Below are positions 17,658-26,677 of a stretch of 39,536 nucleotides of DNA, one piece after another. The translations under genes were made by a program, and so were the position numbers. Position 1 is the stretch's first letter. The number at the start of each line of letters is the position of its first letter. Origin of the DNA: Owenweeksia hongkongensis DSM 17368 (lineage in GTDB: Bacteria > Bacteroidota > Bacteroidia > Flavobacteriales > Schleiferiaceae). Under the pieces are notes generated by a model that was given only the letters and a program-made list of their open reading frames with translations, made no database searches and was not told the origin of the DNA. The DNA lies in assembly GCA_945907425.1 (NCBI GenBank), contig CAMDTE010000007.1:1-39536 (forward strand), written 5' to 3'.

Positions 17658-20174
17658 ATGGACGGAGAAAAGATCATTCAGATCAATATTGAAGAAGAAA
17701 TGAAGGCATCGTACATCGACTATTCGATGTCAGTTATTGTCTCCCGCGCGTTGCCAGATGTCAGAGATGGCCTAAAACCAGTACATCGACGCGTTTTGTT
17801 TGGCATGCATGAAATGGGAAATCTCAGTACCCGCGCTTATAAAAAATCAGCGCGTGTAGTGGGTGATGTTCTGGGTAAATACCACCCCCATGGAGATTCT
17901 TCCGTCTACGACACCATGGTACGAATGGCGCAAGAGTGGTCATTGCGTTACACAATGATTGATGGACAAGGAAACTTTGGATCCGTCGACGGTGATTCAC
18001 CAGCTGCCATGCGGTACACCGAGGTTCGTTTGCGTAAACTAGCAGAAGAACTATTGAGTGATATCGACAAAGGAACGGTTGATTATCAATTGAACTTTGA
18101 CGACTCCTTGGAGGAGCCAAAAGTGCTCCCGACGCGCGTTCCCAATCTATTGGTTAACGGTGCTTCCGGAATTGCCGTAGGTATGGCTACCAATATGCCT
18201 CCTCACAATTTGACCGAGGTAATCAACGCCACAACAGCGTACATCGATGACAATGACATCACTATTGATGGGTTGATGCAATTCGTTTCGGCACCAGATT
18301 TTCCAACAGGAGGAACTATTTATGGTTACGAAGGAGTTCGAGATGCATTCCATACGGGCCGAGGCCGCGTCGTCCTTCGCGCTAAGTCCAATTTTGAAGA
18401 AGTTCACGGAAGAGACTGCATTATTGTCACAGAGATTCCCTACCAAGTCAATAAGGCAGAAATGATTAAAAAAACAGCGGACCTCGTCAATGAGAAGAAG
18501 CTGGAGGGTATTTCTGACATTCGCGATGAATCGGATAGAAGCGGGATGCGAATTGTGTATGTACTTAAACGTGACGCAGTTCCGAACGTTGTTTTGAATA
18601 AGTTGTATAAGTATACCCAGCTGCAATCTAGTTTTAGCGTCAACAACATTGCTCTGGTCCACGGCCGCCCAGAAATGCTGAACTTAAAACAAATGATTGG
18701 TCATTTTGTTGCCCATCGACACGAAGTAGTTGTGCGTCGGACAAAATTTGAATTGACCCAGGCAGAAAAGAGGGCGCACATACTGGAGGGGTTGTTGATT
18801 GCCATTGACCATTTAGACGCAGTGATCAAATTAATTCGGGCGAGCGCAACCGTAGATAACGCCCGGGATGGATTGATGAAGGAGTTTGGATTGTCAGAAA
18901 TTCAAGCGAAAGCCATTCTTGAATTGCGACTACAAAAGTTAACCGGATTAGAGCGCGATAAAATCAAGGAAGAATACAATGAGCTGATGACGCTCATTCA
19001 ATACCTGAACCGGATCTTAAACGAAGAGCCCCTTCGCTACGAAATCATCAAAAACGAATTGATTGAAATTCGAGACAAATACGGCGATGATCGCCGAACC
19101 AACATCGAATACGCGGGCGGAGATGTGAGTATTGAAGACATGATCGCGGACGAGGAAGTAGTCATCACTGTTTCTAATAAAGGTTATGTAAAACGCACTG
19201 CGCTAACGGAATACCGTACGCAAGGACGTGGAGGCGTGGGTTCACGAGGGGCCACAACACGGGACGAAGACTTTATTGAACATGTTTTTGTTGCAACGAA
19301 TCACAATTATCTCCTTTTCTTCACCGAACAGGGACGTGTGTTTTGGCTCCGCGTATACGAAATTCCGGAAGGGAATCGAACAAGCAAAGGAAAAGCCATT
19401 GTTAATTTGATAAATATTCCACAAGACGATAAAGTGCGTGCTTTTATCAATGTGTTGAATTTGAAAGATACAGAGTACATCAATAGTCATTTTATTGTTT
19501 TGTGCACTCTGCGTGGCATCATAAAAAAGACCACTTTAGAGGCTTACAGTAGACCGCGCACTAACGGAATTAATGCGATTTCTGTTCGGGAAGGGGATAC
19601 TTTGCTCGAGGCTCGCTTAACCAGCGGAAACGATGAAATCCTTATGGCTGTGCGCTCTGGCAAAGCCATTCGCTTCAACGAATCCAAGGTGCGTCCTATG
19701 GGCAGAAATGCTTCGGGTGTGCGGGCTATGTCGTTAGATACCGAAAAAGATGAAGTGGTCGGCATGGTTTGTCTGGCCAACCCAGAAGAAACTATTTTGG
19801 TCGTATCCGAGAATGGGTACGGTAAGCGAACCGACTTGGAGGATTATCGCGTGACCAATCGCGGTGGAAAAGGCGTGAAAACGCTCAATATTACGGATAA
19901 GACAGGTCCTTTGGTGGCCATTAAGTCTGTGACCGATGAGGACGATTTGATGATTACCAACAAAAGCGGCGTAATGATTCGTTTGAGCATGGACCAATTA
20001 AGGGTTATGGGTAGAGCGACTCAGGGCGTTCGACTAATCAACCTCAAGGGAAATGATGCCATCGCATCCGTAGCCAAGGTCCCACGGACAGAGCCGGAAG
20101 AAGTGGCAGAGCAGGAGGGAAGTGAACCCACCACGGACAACCCCTCTAACTCTACAGAATTAAACAATAATTAA
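17658..20174 (+). CDS. gyrA: DNA gyrase subunit A
   Basis: An 838-residue type IIA topoisomerase subunit. It begins [20 protein letters not shown]. The quinolone region [17 protein letters not shown] (76-92) has Ser81 and Asp85 at the positions of E. coli S83 and D87, the sensitive state. The catalytic tyrosine is Y120 in [10 protein letters not shown]. The C-terminal beta-pinwheel carries TQGRGGVG in place of the canonical QRRGGRG GyrA-box. The tail is acidic and Ser/Asn-rich. An in-frame TTG at 17628 overlaps the -7 element and is not credible, so ATG at 17658 is used. Confidence 0.96.
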   Translation: MDGEKIIQINIEEEMKASYIDYSMSVIVSRALPDVRDGLKPVHRRVLFGMHEMGNLSTRAYKKSARVVGDVLGKYHPHGDSSVYDTMVRMAQEWSLRYTMIDGQGNFGSVDGDSPAAMRYTEVRLRKLAEELLSDIDKGTVDYQLNFDDSLEEPKVLPTRVPNLLVNGASGIAVGMATNMPPHNLTEVINATTAYIDDNDITIDGLMQFVSAPDFPTGGTIYGYEGVRDAFHTGRGRVVLRAKSNFEEVHGRDCIIVTEIPYQVNKAEMIKKTADLVNEKKLEGISDIRDESDRSGMRIVYVLKRDAVPNVVLNKLYKYTQLQSSFSVNNIALVHGRPEMLNLKQMIGHFVAHRHEVVVRRTKFELTQAEKRAHILEGLLIAIDHLDAVIKLIRASATVDNARDGLMKEFGLSEIQAKAILELRLQKLTGLERDKIKEEYNELMTLIQYLNRILNEEPLRYEIIKNELIEIRDKYGDDRRTNIEYAGGDVSIEDMIADEEVVITVSNKGYVKRTALTEYRTQGRGGVGSRGATTRDEDFIEHVFVATNHNYLLFFTEQGRVFWLRVYEIPEGNRTSKGKAIVNLINIPQDDKVRAFINVLNLKDTEYINSHFIVLCTLRGIIKKTTLEAYSRPRTNGINAISVREGDTLLEARLTSGNDEILMAVRSGKAIRFNESKVRPMGRNASGVRAMSLDTEKDEVVGMVCLANPEETILVVSENGYGKRTDLEDYRVTNRGGKGVKTLNITDKTGPLVAIKSVTDEDDLMITNKSGVMIRLSMDQLRVMGRATQGVRLINLKGNDAIASVAKVPRTEPEEVAEQEGSEPTTDNPSNSTELNNN

Positions 20175-20197
20175 TTGGGGTTTTCCCTATTCCTACC

Positions 20198-20205
20198 GAC
20201 ATTTG
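20198..20205 (+). promoter_or_regulatory. Near-consensus -7 element of the TPR gene
   Basis: GACATTTG differs from TAnnTTTG only in the first base and ends exactly four bases before the ATG at 20210. ATTG (20174-20177) lies 20 bases upstream as a possible -33 element. The intergenic region is short, so read-through from gyrA is also possible. Confidence 0.35.
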
Positions 20206-20209
20206 CACC

Positions 20210-21526
20210 ATGAAAAAAGGAATTGTTCTTGCGATGATGGCTTTTGTAAGTCTATCTGTCGCTGCCCAAGAAGGACCAAAAATCGCTAGTGCGAAAATCG
20301 CCATGGATCGAGGAGATTTAGTGGAAGCTAAAAAGTACACCGATCAAGCGGATTCTATCATCAAAGCCAAATCGGGCGCGGTAGACCCTAAACTGGTGGC
20401 TAAGCATTTACTTTATAGGGGCGACGTATATAACAAATTGTACAATTCCTCTAAAAAATTCAGTGACTTGGAGTTTGCTTTCCAGGCGTATGCGGACCTA
20501 ATCGAGTTGGAAAAATCCAAACCGAAGTATTCCAAAATTGCCATAACAGAATCCATGCCGGGTGTTGCAGCCTCTTTTATTACGGAAGCGCAAACTGCTT
20601 ACGATGCCAAGGATTCTAAATTGGCGTTGCATCTGTACCAAAGTGCAGTAGATGTACGAGCGCACCTAGGAGAAGTGGACACATTGACCCTCTCTTTTTT
20701 AGCGGCACTACAAAACGAAGCAAAAAACTTTGCGGAAGCAGAGAAGTACTACAAGAAGATCATTGACTTAGATTACAAGGGGATTACATGGACAGGGAAA
20801 TTGGCAGAGAATGATCGGGTAGCAACATTCCCAGACAAAATAACCTTGGATTATTATGTGGGGTTAGGTAAGGCGTCAGAACCCACGCGTACCCCGAGTA
20901 TTGATCACGAATATTATTTGCAGTTGTTGAACATGTATTTGGTAGCGGCGGCTACGGACAAAGACCCAAAAACAAGCGCTTGGTATACACAATTTGACAT
21001 CGAGGTAAAGAAGGCACAAGCGAAGTATCCCACGATGGATGATTTTGTTAAAATGGAGCTGCAGTCGTATATCGCTCGGGAAAAATTTGAGGAAGCTTTG
21101 TCGAATTTATTGGCATCAGTGGCTGTGAATCCAAGCAATTCCCTGTTTTTGTACAACATTGGTTTCATCTACCACCAAAAGAAAAATGATTTAGCAAAGG
21201 GTGCGGAGTATTATGACAGAGCCATTGAAGCGGATCCTAACAATACTGACGCGTTGTACATGCGGGGATTCATGTTTATTGACGCCTCCAATAAATTCAT
21301 TGAGAAAATGAACGCACTGAGTAGGTCAGCAGCGGATCAAAAGAAATACAATGAATTAGAGAAAGAAAAAACAAACGAACTCAAAAAGGCTGTACCGTTT
21401 TTTGAAAAGGCATACCAACTGAATCCCAAAGACCGCGCAACATTAGAAGCCCTGCGTGAAGTCTATTACAAAACGGGGCGGTCAGAGGACGCAGCACGTA
21501 TTGCCAACGAGCTGAAGTATTTGTAA
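20210..21526 (+). CDS. Secreted tetratricopeptide-repeat protein
   Basis: A 438-residue protein with a Sec signal peptide (MKKGIVLAMMAFVSLSVAAQ) and helical repeats. TPR-like units include AEKYYKKIIDLDYKGI, SLFLYNIGFIYHQKKNDLAK with AEYYDRAIEADPNNTDALYM, and VPFFEKAYQLNPKDRATLEA. No catalytic domain is visible. It is probably a periplasmic or outer-membrane-associated scaffold. A specific partner cannot be named. It is followed by its own terminator. Confidence 0.8.
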   Translation: MKKGIVLAMMAFVSLSVAAQEGPKIASAKIAMDRGDLVEAKKYTDQADSIIKAKSGAVDPKLVAKHLLYRGDVYNKLYNSSKKFSDLEFAFQAYADLIELEKSKPKYSKIAITESMPGVAASFITEAQTAYDAKDSKLALHLYQSAVDVRAHLGEVDTLTLSFLAALQNEAKNFAEAEKYYKKIIDLDYKGITWTGKLAENDRVATFPDKITLDYYVGLGKASEPTRTPSIDHEYYLQLLNMYLVAAATDKDPKTSAWYTQFDIEVKKAQAKYPTMDDFVKMELQSYIAREKFEEALSNLLASVAVNPSNSLFLYNIGFIYHQKKNDLAKGAEYYDRAIEADPNNTDALYMRGFMFIDASNKFIEKMNALSRSAADQKKYNELEKEKTNELKKAVPFFEKAYQLNPKDRATLEALREVYYKTGRSEDAARIANELKYL

Positions 21527-21545
21527 ATAAAGAGTATATAGGGCA

Positions 21546-21573
21546 GGACCGACAAGTTGTCGGTCTTGTTTTT
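21546..21573 (+). terminator. Terminator of the TPR gene
   Basis: A seven-base stem GACCGAC/GTCGGTC with loop AAGTT is followed by TTGTTTTT. It lies 20 bases after the TPR stop. It has no T run on the other strand, so it does not serve the convergent polymerase gene. Confidence 0.8.
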
Positions 21574-21630
21574 AAAATTCCTATTTAACATAATATTAAT
21601 TATGTCCGAAATATAATCAATCTTTTAGGG

Positions 21631-24630
21631 CTATCCAAGAGGGACGGATTCTGGTTGAATCGGTGACTGCGTTCTTGACCCTTTGGGTTGGTCATCGTAT
21701 CTCGGATCGGAAAGCATGGGTAATTTTTGAAGAGACAATACATCCAAGCAGGTATAGCCCCATTCTTCGGAAACGCGTCCAGTGACCGCATATATCCCAT
21801 GACCTCTGAACGGATACTTTTGAACGACCGGCGGAAAATGAACGGTATCAAAGACCTCTCCGTTTGGGTCTAGAAAAGTCCCAAATTTCATATGCGCTCC
21901 CTGCGCTGTTTTTGTGTCCTTAACGGAGACCGTGTGACCTACACTACGGACTACTTTTCCAATCCAACGAGGCCATTCGCGGGGTGAAACGGTGGATTCG
22001 ATACGCTCTGATAGCAAGGAAAACGGGCTGCACAAGGGAAAACCAAACAATTCCCACTGGTCAAATGCCTCTTCCTCGGGCAAGAGAATCTGCTCGGGTA
22101 ATGCAAATGGTTTTGTTTCTTCTATGAACAAAACGGCGAATTCTGACGGTGGCGATCTATGCCCCAAGCGGCGATGCATTTCCCATAACAAGGTTCGTTT
22201 GGGGATGTTTGTGAACCGGAGAGCATTGGCACGTACCAAAAGAAGCGTGTCCTCTAAACCCAAAGGATTACCCGGAATGTGCAACCTCCGAATAAAATCA
22301 TCCAGACCAAGAAAAGGTCCGTAAACACTGCGTTCCTTTGTTATTCGCCGGCCGAGAGATTCCGAAAGGCCCACTATCATAAAAAAACCCAAAAAAAGGT
22401 GTCTTTCACGAACCTTTACCCAATAACTTCCCTGTTGGACACAAGGAGATTCAATAATGGCACCACAGCGCCTGGCTTCTTGCACGTAGGTTTCTTTTCT
22501 ATAAAATCCGCCCCCATTGTTGATTGTAGCGGCCATGTACTCTATTGGATAATAGGCTTTTAGATACAGACTCTGAAAGCTTTCCACCGCATAGGATGCG
22601 CTGTGACCTTTTGCGAAAGCGTAACCTGCAAAGCTTTCCATCTGACGCCAAATCTCCGCTACTTCCTCTTCGGGGTAATTACGGACTTTTCCATTGTCAA
22701 AAAATCGATCTTTTACTTCTTGAAATTCTTCCCTCGATCTAAATTTTCCGGACATGCTTCTGCGCAATACATCCGCTTCCGCCAAAGTCAACCCTCCGTA
22801 CAGGTGTGCTACGCGAATGACATCTTCCTGATACACCATTACGCCGTAGGTATCGGGCATAATGGCCAATAACACGGGATGAGCCTTGTTTCTTCTCTCT
22901 GGGTTTCTATGGCGGTGTATGTACTCTCTCATCATACCGCTTTGTGCCACACCGGGCCGAATGATGCTACTGGCGGCCACTAAATCCAAGTAACTGTTTG
23001 TCTGCAATTTTTGCATGAGCATGCGCATAGCGGGCGATTCAACATAAAAACAACCCATAGCTCCGCCTGTAGACAGCAACTGCAGAACTTTTGGATCTAC
23101 TTTGAATGAGCGGACATCCTGAATATCCAGCGCCTTTTTATGGGGATGATTTTCTTGAATCATCTCTACAGCTTCTTGAATTTTAGACAGTCCTCGTTGC
23201 CCCAAGATGTCAAATTTGGCCAAACCAACATCTTCCGCCGCCAACATATCAAAATGGACTGTCGGATATCCCTTGGGCGGCATAAATGTTGTACTGAATT
23301 GATGGAGCGTGTTTTGGGCAATTAATATTCCGCTCGAATGCAAAGTCATGTGGCTGGGCAATCCGTGCAAACGGTATCCATACCGCAACACGGCCCGCCC
23401 CCAATCGTCTTGTGGTTTTTCTCCTTGTGCCAAACGATCCAGTTCCGTTTTGGGTAATCCCAACGTTTTTCCCAGTTCCCGAACCACTGCCCGGTATTGA
23501 AATGTGCTGTAAGCGCCTAGTAAAGCGGTATTGGGGAAGCGTGAGAAAATATACTTTGTAACCTGAGGTCTGTCTTTCCAGGAAAAATCGATGTCAAAAT
23601 CAGGCGGTGTTTTCCTAAAGACGTGAATGAATCTTTCAAAATACAAGTCTAATTCAAGGGGATCAACATTCGTAATCTTCAGTAAATACGAAACAATGCT
23701 ATTGGCTCCACTACCCCTGCCTACATGAAAATACCCTTGCCCTTCGGAAAAACGAACAATGTCCCAGTTGATTAAAAAATAGGAAACAAAACCCATCGTC
23801 TCTATAACACTCAACTCATGGTCTATGCGTTCCATAGCCGCTTTGTTCGCTTTCGGGTAGCGATAGGCCAACCCGCTTATGCACAAGCCCCTCAAAAGAG
23901 CCTTGTCTTTTGCTAGCGACCCTGTAAAGCTTTGCTGATTGGCAGAAACTGCCTCTTCATCAAAAGGCATATAGAATTGGGCTTGATTCAGTACGCTATC
24001 GGTCGCAGCCATCAACGCATGTGCACCATCGTATGCCAACACCCATTCCTGTCGAGTCAGAACCAATTCCCTCGGGTCACAACATTGGTTCAGATCAAGC
24101 TTGGCAATCAACGTATTGAGCCCCATTGCGCGCAATAATTTGTGTGCCGTCCAATCCTTCGCCTCTGGCAATGTGTATGCAGACCAAGCAATGGCTTTTC
24201 TTTTTTGCTGCGCAGTACTTTGCCGCCACTTCCAAATTTCCCATGGCGCCACGCCAAAATACTCGTTTTCGCGGGGTTGAAGGATGCTCTTTGCGCACTC
24301 CAAAGGATATATCACCACAGTCCCTTCAAAAAATGGAATACGACCCTCGGAGCCATTCCTTGCGCTTACCCATGCGTTCATTGCCGCATAGCCGTCGACA
24401 TTCAATGCTAGAATTACCGCCATTCGAGCGTTTCGGTGGCGCACATCCACGCCAGGAACAAAAGGAATTCCTGTCTTTTGAGCCAATCGAGCAATGGGCA
24501 AAATCCCAGCTGATGAATTGATATCGGCCACTACCAGGACACGCTGTTCGCCCTCTTGCGCGTGACGAACAACCTCTTCGGCGCGCAGAAGTCCATACTT
24601 GAAACTATATGCGCTGTGATAATAAGCCAT
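21631..24630 (-). CDS. DnaE-type error-prone DNA polymerase III alpha subunit (DnaE2/ImuC-like)
   Basis: A 999-residue C-family polymerase, shorter than replicative DnaE and near DnaE2/ImuC length. Catalytic aspartates are intact: D346 and D348 in PPDFDIDF and D474 in LAKFDILG. A helix-hairpin-helix region and a C-terminal OB-like domain (KTAQGAHMKFGTFLDPNGEV) follow. The N-terminal PHP domain is degenerate: the usual HxHxxYS start is reduced to YYHSAYS, and TDHG is VADINSS, so metal-dependent proofreading is unlikely. It abuts SRAP exactly (TAA then ATG), behind dinB and an S24 regulator. The setting implies translesion synthesis, not bulk replication. The main dnaE should lie elsewhere. Confidence 0.85.
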   Translation of the reverse strand: MAYYHSAYSFKYGLLRAEEVVRHAQEGEQRVLVVADINSSAGILPIARLAQKTGIPFVPGVDVRHRNARMAVILALNVDGYAAMNAWVSARNGSEGRIPFFEGTVVIYPLECAKSILQPRENEYFGVAPWEIWKWRQSTAQQKRKAIAWSAYTLPEAKDWTAHKLLRAMGLNTLIAKLDLNQCCDPRELVLTRQEWVLAYDGAHALMAATDSVLNQAQFYMPFDEEAVSANQQSFTGSLAKDKALLRGLCISGLAYRYPKANKAAMERIDHELSVIETMGFVSYFLINWDIVRFSEGQGYFHVGRGSGANSIVSYLLKITNVDPLELDLYFERFIHVFRKTPPDFDIDFSWKDRPQVTKYIFSRFPNTALLGAYSTFQYRAVVRELGKTLGLPKTELDRLAQGEKPQDDWGRAVLRYGYRLHGLPSHMTLHSSGILIAQNTLHQFSTTFMPPKGYPTVHFDMLAAEDVGLAKFDILGQRGLSKIQEAVEMIQENHPHKKALDIQDVRSFKVDPKVLQLLSTGGAMGCFYVESPAMRMLMQKLQTNSYLDLVAASSIIRPGVAQSGMMREYIHRHRNPERRNKAHPVLLAIMPDTYGVMVYQEDVIRVAHLYGGLTLAEADVLRRSMSGKFRSREEFQEVKDRFFDNGKVRNYPEEEVAEIWRQMESFAGYAFAKGHSASYAVESFQSLYLKAYYPIEYMAATINNGGGFYRKETYVQEARRCGAIIESPCVQQGSYWVKVRERHLFLGFFMIVGLSESLGRRITKERSVYGPFLGLDDFIRRLHIPGNPLGLEDTLLLVRANALRFTNIPKRTLLWEMHRRLGHRSPPSEFAVLFIEETKPFALPEQILLPEEEAFDQWELFGFPLCSPFSLLSERIESTVSPREWPRWIGKVVRSVGHTVSVKDTKTAQGAHMKFGTFLDPNGEVFDTVHFPPVVQKYPFRGHGIYAVTGRVSEEWGYTCLDVLSLQKLPMLSDPRYDDQPKGSRTQSPIQPESVPLG

Positions 24631-25371
24631 TTAGCGCTCTCTTCTGCCCATACCCCGGAGAGAAAGACCTGATTTGCTGATGTATTCTGACTCAGGAAAC
24701 AATCGATCCCCTGTGGGATTCAACAGAGAAAGATCCTTTAGAGCTGCATTTTTTACTTGCGAAGAAACAGGATAGGCATTCATTCGCTCATCGCGACAGG
24801 GTCGCAATAAAGACATGGCCTCTGTCAATGGGGTGTGAGAAGACAACCAAACACTTTCTTGTTCGCGTTCCAAAATCACGGGAGAGCGAGGATGTCCTAT
24901 AGTTTGAAGCGCACGATTGGGCGAAGTGGTGAGGATAGCAAACGATCGCACAGGCTCTCCTGTTTCCGAATGAACCCACTCATCCCATATTCCCGCAAAG
25001 GAAAAAGGTCTTTCTTTATTAACTAAATACATCAAATAAGGTTTATTTAATTTCTGATTTTCAGAACCTTCATAAAATGCATCAGCTAAAATTATACATC
25101 GTTTTCTTCGAATGGAAACACGAAACGATGGCTTGTCTAACACGGTTTCTGCGCGTGCATTGATGTACAATTGCTTGCTTGTCGCCCAGGCGGGGGTCAA
25201 TCCGAAGCGCTGCAACACAATCAACCCCGGATCCTCATGGGTTATAACGGGGACTAAGTCTCCCGGTGCTACGTTTGGATTCATTTTAAGTCTTTCGGGC
25301 TGTTCCACGCTCGCACAAAAGCGTTTCTCTAACACTTCAATGCTGCTGACTTGAACATAGCGACCGCACAT
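24631..25371 (-). CDS. SRAP-family protein (YedK/HMCES-like, SOS response-associated)
   Basis: A 246-residue protein beginning MCGRY, so Cys2 becomes the N-terminal nucleophile after Met removal. Other family residues are present: NVAPGD (33-38), NARAE (71-75), Glu101 in ADAFYEGSE and His160 in IGHPRSPVIL. Family members form a thiazolidine crosslink to abasic sites in single-stranded DNA and shield them. Two common motifs deviate: the Trp after FYE is Gly, and H(D/N)RMP reads HPRSP. It lies between the Y-family and C-family polymerases, immediately upstream of dnaE, behind a 93-bp AT-rich gap holding a candidate operator. Confidence 0.9.
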   Translation of the reverse strand: MCGRYVQVSSIEVLEKRFCASVEQPERLKMNPNVAPGDLVPVITHEDPGLIVLQRFGLTPAWATSKQLYINARAETVLDKPSFRVSIRRKRCIILADAFYEGSENQKLNKPYLMYLVNKERPFSFAGIWDEWVHSETGEPVRSFAILTTSPNRALQTIGHPRSPVILEREQESVWLSSHTPLTEAMSLLRPCRDERMNAYPVSSQVKNAALKDLSLLNPTGDRLFPESEYISKSGLSLRGMGRRER

Positions 25372-25444
25372 ATATTTAAACTTTATGTAAATATTTATAA
25401 AATACTGGTTATTAATACTATATATTTCGTTATAAATTTTATCT

Positions 25445-25463
25445 ATGCTATTGTTTTGAGCAT
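25445..25463. promoter_or_regulatory. Candidate operator for the SRAP-dnaE transcription unit
   Basis: An inverted repeat ATGCT-N9-AGCAT sits just past the dinB stop, in the 93-bp AT-rich gap before SRAP. The same 5-9-5 arrangement occurs at 27485-27503 before the S24 regulator. Flanking words also recur: the 13-mer GCTATTGTTTTGA (25447-25459 and 27471-27483) and the 12-mer AGCATTTTATTG (25459-25470 and 27516-27527). Sharing these words between two promoter regions of one cassette supports binding by one regulator. Confidence 0.65.
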
Positions 25464-25464
25464 T

Positions 25465-26676
25465 TTATTGCCGTCTGTTAGCAAAAAGAACAGGGGATTC
25501 ACTCCATAATGAGTGGCCACGGCCGATAGATTTTTCTTCTATCCCCGAAGCGCGAACAATGCATCGGTCACCGTATTTCTTGCGCATAGCATCTAGCGCT
25601 TGGTACAGCGGATACACCTCGTCCGTCTCTTCAAACAATTGAAATTGAAGCCCCCCTCCTACGACCCCTCCCATACGCACTCCCAAAAGACGAATGAGAA
25701 GTCGACGATCGTACAATGACGCAAACATTTCTTTCGCCAACGGAAGAAGTACATGATCGGCACTCGTATAAGGAATTCTCTTTTGAAGCGTTTTGGTTTC
25801 AAAATCCGCATACCGGATTTTCACGGTGATTTCACTCGTTAGTTTATCCGCTTTCCGCAACTGAAAACACAAATTTTCAGTCATGGCTGTCAATAGTCCA
25901 TTCAAGCGCTGAACATCGGCTGTATCGCGTTCAAACGTTCGTTCTACTGATATTGATTTTCGCTCTTGTGTAGGAATAACTGGCGAGGGATCCACCCCTT
26001 GCGCCTTTTCCCATAGCGTTTTTCCCGGCTTCCCAAAAACATTCTGCAGCAAAGCCACAGGCATCTCTTGCAGCATTCCTATCGTTTGCACACCCAGGTT
26101 GCGGAGCGTTTGGTATGTCTTCTCCCCTACCATTGGTATTTTTCGAACCGACAAAGGAGCTAAAAATGGACGCTCTTGACCCTGGTCGATGAGCAGTTGG
26201 TTGTTGGGTTTTGCTACGCCTGTCGCTACTTTGGATACTGTTTTGTTTACAGAAAGCCCGAAAGAAATGGGCAATCCCGTCTCTTCTGTGATGCGTCTTC
26301 GCAACTCCGTCGCTATTTTGTACGAACCAAAAAACCGATCCATTCCTGTTAAATCGGCATAAAATTCATCTACAGATGCCTTTTCGACAACAGGAAGGGT
26401 TTCTTTGATGATTTCCGTAACCGCAGAAGAGTGGGCAGAATAGGTGGATGTATTTCCCCGAATAACTATTGCCTCTGGACACAACTCCTTGGCCATGCGC
26501 ATAGGCATTGCGGAATGTATCCCAAAGAACCGCGCTTCATAACTACATGCCGCCACAACTCCCCTATCTCCAGATCCTCCAATTAGCAATGGCTTTCCTT
26601 GGAGCCGACTGTCCAGAAGCCGTTCCACGGACACAAAAAATGTATCCAAATCCATGTGCAGCACGGCGCGATCCAT
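25465..26676 (-). CDS. dinB: Y-family DNA polymerase IV (DinB-like)
   Basis: A 403-residue translesion polymerase. Catalytic acids D9 (LHMDLDTFF), D103 and E104 (ASVDEFYADL) coincide with E. coli Pol IV numbering, and SYEAR of the fingers is intact. The little-finger domain ends in a region with QFQLF, a plausible sliding-clamp motif, followed by LDAMRKKYG typical of DinB. The catalytic residues distinguish it from ImuB, which has lost them. It starts one base after the TGA of the S24 regulator, implying translational coupling. The partner genes suggest it works with the DnaE-type polymerase. Confidence 0.9.
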   Translation of the reverse strand: MDRAVLHMDLDTFFVSVERLLDSRLQGKPLLIGGSGDRGVVAACSYEARFFGIHSAMPMRMAKELCPEAIVIRGNTSTYSAHSSAVTEIIKETLPVVEKASVDEFYADLTGMDRFFGSYKIATELRRRITEETGLPISFGLSVNKTVSKVATGVAKPNNQLLIDQGQERPFLAPLSVRKIPMVGEKTYQTLRNLGVQTIGMLQEMPVALLQNVFGKPGKTLWEKAQGVDPSPVIPTQERKSISVERTFERDTADVQRLNGLLTAMTENLCFQLRKADKLTSEITVKIRYADFETKTLQKRIPYTSADHVLLPLAKEMFASLYDRRLLIRLLGVRMGGVVGGGLQFQLFEETDEVYPLYQALDAMRKKYGDRCIVRASGIEEKSIGRGHSLWSESPVLFANRRQ

Positions 26677-26677
26677 T

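Noticed and set aside
21589-21604. AT-rich palindrome CATAATATTAATTATG past the dnaE-like gene stop
   Set aside because: No T run or GC core, so it is not a credible terminator, and AT-rich palindromes are expected by chance.
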